DNA from: Rhizophagus clarus
Lineage: Eukaryota; Glomeromycota; Glomeromycetes; Glomerales; Glomeraceae
Assembly: GCA_015698045.1 (NCBI GenBank)
Contig: BLAL01000165.1
Span: 653,501-717,500 of the forward strand
Reading direction: 5' to 3'
Length of the DNA stretch: 64,000 nucleotides
This document shows, piece after piece, positions 59,096-64,000 of this stretch. Positions within the stretch are counted from its first letter, which is position 1; each line of letters starts with the position of its first letter. The position numbers and the translations under genes were made by a program. Below the pieces are notes generated by a model. It was given only the letters and a program-made list of their open reading frames with translations, ran no database searches and was not told the DNA's origin.

Positions 59096-59440
59096 TTAAT
59101 AATTAAGCATATTTAGAAAATGACTTCTTTTAATATATAATAATAAACCATGTGTTAGCGCACACGTAGACGCGGTGGAGGTTCCTGCTCCAGCTTTTGT
59201 AGATATCCGTGTCGACTGTACTTTCGCAACAGTCTTCTTTTGGTCGTGGCGGCTGACGTTCTTGGACCATTTGTAAGGAGCGTTTTCGGTGGTGAAGTCA
59301 GTCGATAGCGCACGTTTCATCTCGTCTAACTTCTCGAAATATCCTATGAGTCGTCTTTTGCCGTTCGGGGACTTAATTAGTTTGAATCCTTTGATCTCGT
59401 GTTGATTTACAGAACGGAAACATTCAGTGAATAACAACAA
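59096..59440 (-). pseudogene. Short GC-richer ORF relic
   Basis: A 114-aa frame with a compact basic segment: GFKLIKSPNGKRRLIGYFEK, then EMKRALSTDFTTENAPYKWS, then a Ser/Thr/Lys-rich tail. GC content and codon use differ from the flanks. I recall similar GFKxIxxPNGxRRLIGYF segments in mobile-element ORFs of this fungus, possibly an RNA/DNA-binding N-terminal domain, but cannot name the family. No start context or partner gene is visible. It is probably a fragment of a larger element ORF. Confidence 0.4.
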
Positions 59441-59898
59441 ATAAAAGTCTTAGTAATCACATGATTAATAGTATTATCCAATCAAATTTACCAAATAACA
59501 ATCACGTTAAAGAGTTTGTATTATAAAAATTGAACTTTAAAACCACATGCAGACTCGGTAAATTGAATTACGAGAATTGTTAATATGGTAACTTACAACA
59601 TGTAACACAATTTCAAATAATTGGAATGTTATTTGTACAATTTACATTAATATTATAATTACATGCGTTAATTGCTATATAAGAATTATAAAATTCAAGA
59701 ATTTTCTATTTACATATTTAACATCGTTATTAAAAAAAAAAATTTAAAAGCATTAAATTGCAAAACTTACTATATATGAAATAAAAGATATTATAACATC
59801 ATAAAAAAAAATGTTTCTATCTTTAAGTTCTCTCATCCCTTTCATCGGTTCAACTCCCCTTATTTAATTAATACCATCCCTTTGACCCTTCTTCCTTA
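59441..59898. other. Intergenic, nothing recognised
   Basis: AT-rich 3' flank of the next minus-strand gene. No repeat or RNA gene seen. Confidence 0.45.
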
Positions 59899-61222
59899 TT
59901 AATACCCTTTTTTCGCTAATAAATTTGAGTTGATTGGTCTACATACTTTCTTAAGGTCCTTTTTATTCTTCTTCACCCAGCCTCCATTTTTATTTTTCTT
60001 GTGAATTTCATGATCATTCGATATTTTAATATTTTTAAGCAGTTTTACATCCGTATTAGTAATTACTCCCATAGGTTCAACCTTGGTCGAAATACTTGAT
60101 TCTTCTTTAATCTCTTGTTTAATCTCTTGTTTAATCTCTTGTTTTACAGAGACTCCTACTAAACCAAAATCTTGTTGATCCCCGGCAGGTTCTTGCTTTA
60201 CAATTGTAGATTTCTTATCTTCATAATCCTGATTTGACTTTTGTTGATGTTCTTGTTTCATTGTTGTTACAAATTCGTCAAATTTTTGCTGAGGTTCTTT
60301 CTTTATAGGTACGTTCCCATTTTCTAACGTCATCATACCATCATCATTGATCGTCTTCACAATAGGAATTTGAGATTTGAATTGAAAAGAATTAAACCAA
60401 GAAGAATTTCTATAATGTAAATGTAAAACTCCAATAGGATAATCATATAAAGATTTTAAATAATTCATATTAGGTATCATAGGACCTAAAGGATTTGTGA
60501 TTATATCAAAACATGAAATAATATCAACTTTTTCATTTGATAAGATAGGTTGTTGATTGATTTCAAAATTTGGCATAATATCACAAATTTCATTAATTGG
60601 TCTAGCCCTATAAAAATACATTGATATAGCACCAATTCCTCCATATTTCGTTTTAATTTCTAATTGATTTAATTGATTTTTCTCATCATCATCATCATCA
60701 TAATTATTATTATTGGATCGTATATTATGATTGAATTTAAAAAAATATTTTTTTGTTTTATCGGATGATATGAAATGATCTCGTAAATAAAATCCAGTAT
60801 TATAAATTTCTATATAACGATAATCCAATTGACCATCAATAACTAGATAAGCCATTATTGGAGACCAAGGTGAAACTATTGATGAAGAAAATCTAACGGT
60901 AAAATATGATCCAGTAAGATTTTGTACGTTGGCCAAATTGATAGTATCACTAACATGCCATTTATTTGTTGATTCATCATAAAAGTACGAAGGTCCAATA
61001 GGAGAAGTCTAAAAAAAATTATATCAAAAAAAAGAAAAGAAAAGAAAAGAAAAATTGATTATTATTATTTCTCTATTCAAAAAAGAAAAAAAAAAAAAAA
61101 TACGAGAATGAAATTGTATAATAATAACTAACAGAAACTTCGGAATTATTCAAAGGTTGACTAATTTCAGGAACAGGTAACCCATTAACAAGTATATCTA
61201 ATGTAAATGATCCTAACAACAT
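59899..61222 (-). CDS. DUF7918-like protein with SUMO-motif-rich tail
   Basis: Two exons, 61133-61222 and 59899-61008, joined across a GTTAGT...TTTTTAG intron that contains an (AAAAG)n run; 399 aa. The N-terminal half (about 4-240) has the layout I associate with the fungal DUF7918 domain: FTLDILVNGLPVPE, then a YFTVRFSSS strand and a MAYLVIDGQ strand. An Asn/Asp-rich loop (SNNNNYDDDDDEKN) lies inside it. The tail has seven psi-K-x-E SUMO acceptor motifs (about residues 265, 280, 300, 318, 322, 326, 330), the last four in tandem from a 12-bp DNA repeat at about 60106-60142. It ends in a Lys-rich basic segment. A nuclear SUMO-modified protein is inference; the domain has no established function. 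Confidence 0.8.
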
Positions 61223-61240
61223 TATTTTTTTTTATTGATT

Positions 61241-61332
61241 TAGGAAAAAGTTGAACGAGAAATAGTTGAACGAAAAAAAAAAGTTGAACCAAAAAAAGTT
61301 TGAATGAAAAAAAAAAGTTGAACGAAAAATCC
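61241..61332. repeat. AGTTGAACGAAAAA repeat in the 5' flank
   Basis: About five variant copies of AAAAAGTTGAACGA spaced 18-25 bp, directly upstream of the DUF7918-like start codon. On the gene's strand this is a pyrimidine-rich tract broken by GTTCAAC. Confidence 0.7.
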
Positions 61333-63538
61333 GGGAAACCAAATCTGTTTTCAAATGAATCAAAAAAAAAAAAAAATCAATATTTTCGATTTACGAATTT
61401 CTTTTAAAAATTTGTAAAATTTGGGATGAATCATGCTCACCTTACCTAATTGATCTTAACCTTTGCAGAGCAATGATTTTTTCCTAGTGACCCTTATTAA
61501 GTGTACTCTTACTACGCTTAGTGTACTCTTACTACTCTATAAATCATATTATTCATTATAATAAGTCTGGAACGAAAAATGATAACTATCCATAAAAATT
61601 TCGTGAAACATGTTAAATATTAATAAATGTTGTGAAACAAGATGATTAATTTTTAGAAATAGAGTGAGTGAAAATTAGTAATTTATAGTTCGATCTCATG
61701 AGTTTTAAAAAATTGGATGAGACATGACGCAGAAACTCACGTGACAATAAATATTTTCCATTCCATCACGTTTCGATGCTTCTTTCCGGACAACTAATTC
61801 CACTGCAGATAATCTGATTACCACACATTACCACACAGAACAAAGAATGAATGATACATAAAATCGTGATCATCAAATATCTAATAAACAAACCTATTTT
61901 TCACCTATTTTTGTAAGATTTGTACTCGTATGACATATTAGATATTGATGAGATTTAAGATCGAACTGATTTTTTTGTATCAGTGTATCAAAACAATAAC
62001 GTCATAACTTTGGCCGGAAAAATTGAAATGCGGGCCAAAATTATCATAGAAAATCTATAAATGAATAAAATCAATAGTATGAATAAGGAAATCCCCGAAT
62101 GAACAGCCAAGACAAAAACTGCATGTAATTTACCAATATTTTTTTTTTACAATGATGTAATGTAGCTTAAACGTCGAAACTTCACGGGTAATCGCCGATA
62201 TCTTAAATGATTTGATTGGCGGAATTTTCTTTATTGACATGCAAAATCGTGGATTCACGCCGGATATCGCCGATATTGTTTAATGAATCATTCTTTCTAA
62301 TAATCTAAAAAAAAAAAAAAAAATTTTTTTTTAATTCAACAAAACATTTTTTTTTATTTGTACTATAAATCACGATAAAAAAATTATTTTAGCCGGAAAA
62401 ATTTTAAACGAAAGGAGGGAAGGACAATGTAAAAAAAAAAAAAATGGATCAACCTTGTGTAAGGAGAAACTAAACCAATTTAGGATATCCCCTAGATATT
62501 ATTAATAATAATATTTTTACGCCTTCATTTTTTTTTTTAAAAAAAAAAAAATCCGGCTGAAAATTAAATAAATTCCGTGATTTCATTTTGCGTAATAAAA
62601 TCATAAAAAAAAATGTTTAAAGTTTAAGTAAATCAAATAAATAAAAATAAATTTTTAATTTAGTTAATTAATTTCTAAATTAAGTAAAATAATTCCTTGT
62701 ACCGTTTAGGAATTTTTTTCATTGTTATAAATAACATGAAATGTATCATTACATAATTAAAAAAATTAACGTTACGTCTTTACGCGTTTGTTTAACGTTA
62801 AATGTTACCCGTAAATTAACCATAAGGTATAGACAAATTTCCTTATTTCACTTCTATCGTTAACTTTATAAAGGAAATTTCGGTATAAAATAAATCCGTT
62901 AGAAGATCAGGAAAAAAAAACCTATTTTGTTGGGGTAAACTATAATAATATATCAGTATTCATTATAATGGACATTTAAGTTAGTCGGATATTATTGATA
63001 AGATAAAATCTAAGAATTTTGATTAGAAAATATGATTATATTGAAAATAATAATAAACACAAAATATGATTAACTTTGGATAAGAACATCATTATAATGA
63101 GAAATTTCCATATGTTAAAAACCCAGATTAACTGTATTGAAACACGATCACATGTTCAAATATGATGATAATCTTTTGTTACCAGGTAAGAAATTAAAAT
63201 AAAATTAAATTAGGGATTTACTTGCGTTACATTTATTAGTAAACCCTTTTTACTTAACATTATGTGTTTCATGTTCTGTGTTACGAATAATCAGATGACC
63301 CCATGAAAAAAATAATGATAATTAACAAAAATGAATATGATTTAATATACATTGTTAAAATTTGATTGTTTATCATAATTTACTTATAGAAGTTCTCTTA
63401 TTAAAATGGTAAACAATATAAATTATTATAATTCTCAAATATGGATCTGAAATGATATTAAGGAATGTGTCAATAGTAATTTTGTTTCACGAAGTCTGGG
63501 GTAAATTAATATGATGGAAAGAAAAAAAAAAAATTTTA

Positions 63539-63572
<34 letters not shown>

Positions 63573-64000
63573 AGAAAAAAAAATTCTTTTTCTCAATCCG
63601 AGAATCTTTTTTTTTTTTTTTCAATAACCACCTAAAAAAGAGAATTATTTATTTTCAATTAACTAAAAAAGATTTTATAATGGACATTTCCCGATATGAA
63701 AAAAAAATTATAATAATCGAATTGGTAATAATTTCAGATAGAAATTAACCATCTGTATTCTGCACAATTATCTTGTACGAGTTTATTGTACGAGTTATTG
63801 TACAAGTTTTAATATTGTGCGAGTATTGTGCGAGGTACAGTTGCGAGTTACAGTGCGAGTAGAAAAAAAAAAAAAGAGATTATGAATTTGCATTAAAAGG
63901 AAGTTAAAATACAAATTCAATAGTTTCAATCATCATAATCTTCAAACAAATCATTATTTAATCATAATTAAAATTAAAGATGCATAAAAAATTTAAAAAA
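61333..64000. other. Intergenic, no supported gene
   Basis: AT-rich with A and T homopolymers (for example 63541-63565). A minisatellite lies at 63772-63860. A GGCCGGAAAAATT-like segment lies near 62012. No coding region is supported. Confidence 0.45.
63772..63860 (+). repeat. ATTGTRCGAGTT minisatellite
   Basis: About seven degenerate units of 11-17 bp (TTGTACGAGTT, ATTGTGCGAGT, ACAGTTGCGAGTT, ACAGTGCGAGT) in 89 bp. Confidence 0.75.

Noticed and set aside
1..64000. CRISPR arrays or bacterial operons
   Set aside because: Introns, transposon types and protein families are eukaryotic fungal; the repeats found have no CRISPR spacing.

Overview
The window looks like nuclear DNA of an arbuscular mycorrhizal fungus, most likely Rhizophagus irregularis or a close relative. 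Base composition is very AT-rich, introns are short (about 45-120 bp) with GTAA.../...TTAG borders, and the gene families are typical of Glomeromycotina: a kinase-RING-TPR protein, a Crinkler (CRN) protein, a TRP-like channel family, small secreted cysteine proteins, and a heavy load of DNA transposons and Polinton relics. The species call is inference from family recognition and composition; no search was run.

Layout. 1-14.3 kb is a transposon graveyard: a decayed coiled-coil ORF, two related elements with CATCAGGAAA terminal inverted repeats (1323-3817 and 9813-13718), and between them a decayed Polinton/Maverick (packaging ATPase, retroviral-type integrase, DNA polymerase B N-terminus, Cys-rich protein). 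Both CATCAGG elements carry tandem arrays of roughly 105-120 bp modules. On the minus strand each module resembles a tiny exon between good 3' and 5' splice sites, with a hairpin in the intron-like part. 14.3-31 kb is mostly intergenic with a pseudogene of a small secreted protein, a hAT MITE with a perfect 8-bp target duplication (17693-18423), a TA-flanked TIR element (18492-19208), a three-exon cysteine-rich membrane protein (22435-23299, minus), and a three-exon 61-aa secreted peptide gene (26902-27282).

31.05-36.43 kb is a nine-exon gene for a 1596-aa kinase-RING-TPR protein. 38.6-40.3 kb holds a TGTCCGGA-rich TIR element and a third array of the mini-exon modules. 42-46.1 kb (minus) is a TRP-like ion channel gene with an intact membrane half and a frame-broken propeller-like N-terminus. 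48.7-50.2 kb is a GC-richer island of unidentified exon-like ORFs with a duplicated leader. 51.1-53.0 kb (minus) is an intact two-exon CRN gene. 55.4-58.1 kb holds a second TGTCCGGA element and a DDE transposase relic. 59.1 kb has a short decayed ORF, and 59.9-61.2 kb (minus) is a two-exon DUF7918-like gene with seven SUMO-type psi-K-x-E motifs. The rest to 64 kb is AT-rich and empty apart from simple repeats.

Functional picture. The host genes that look alive are signalling, surface, secreted and effector-like: kinase-TPR, channel, 8-Cys membrane protein, secreted peptide, CRN and a SUMO-site-rich protein. No operon-like or pathway relation between them is visible. The strongest candidate for something undescribed is the splice-site-bounded hairpin module family.
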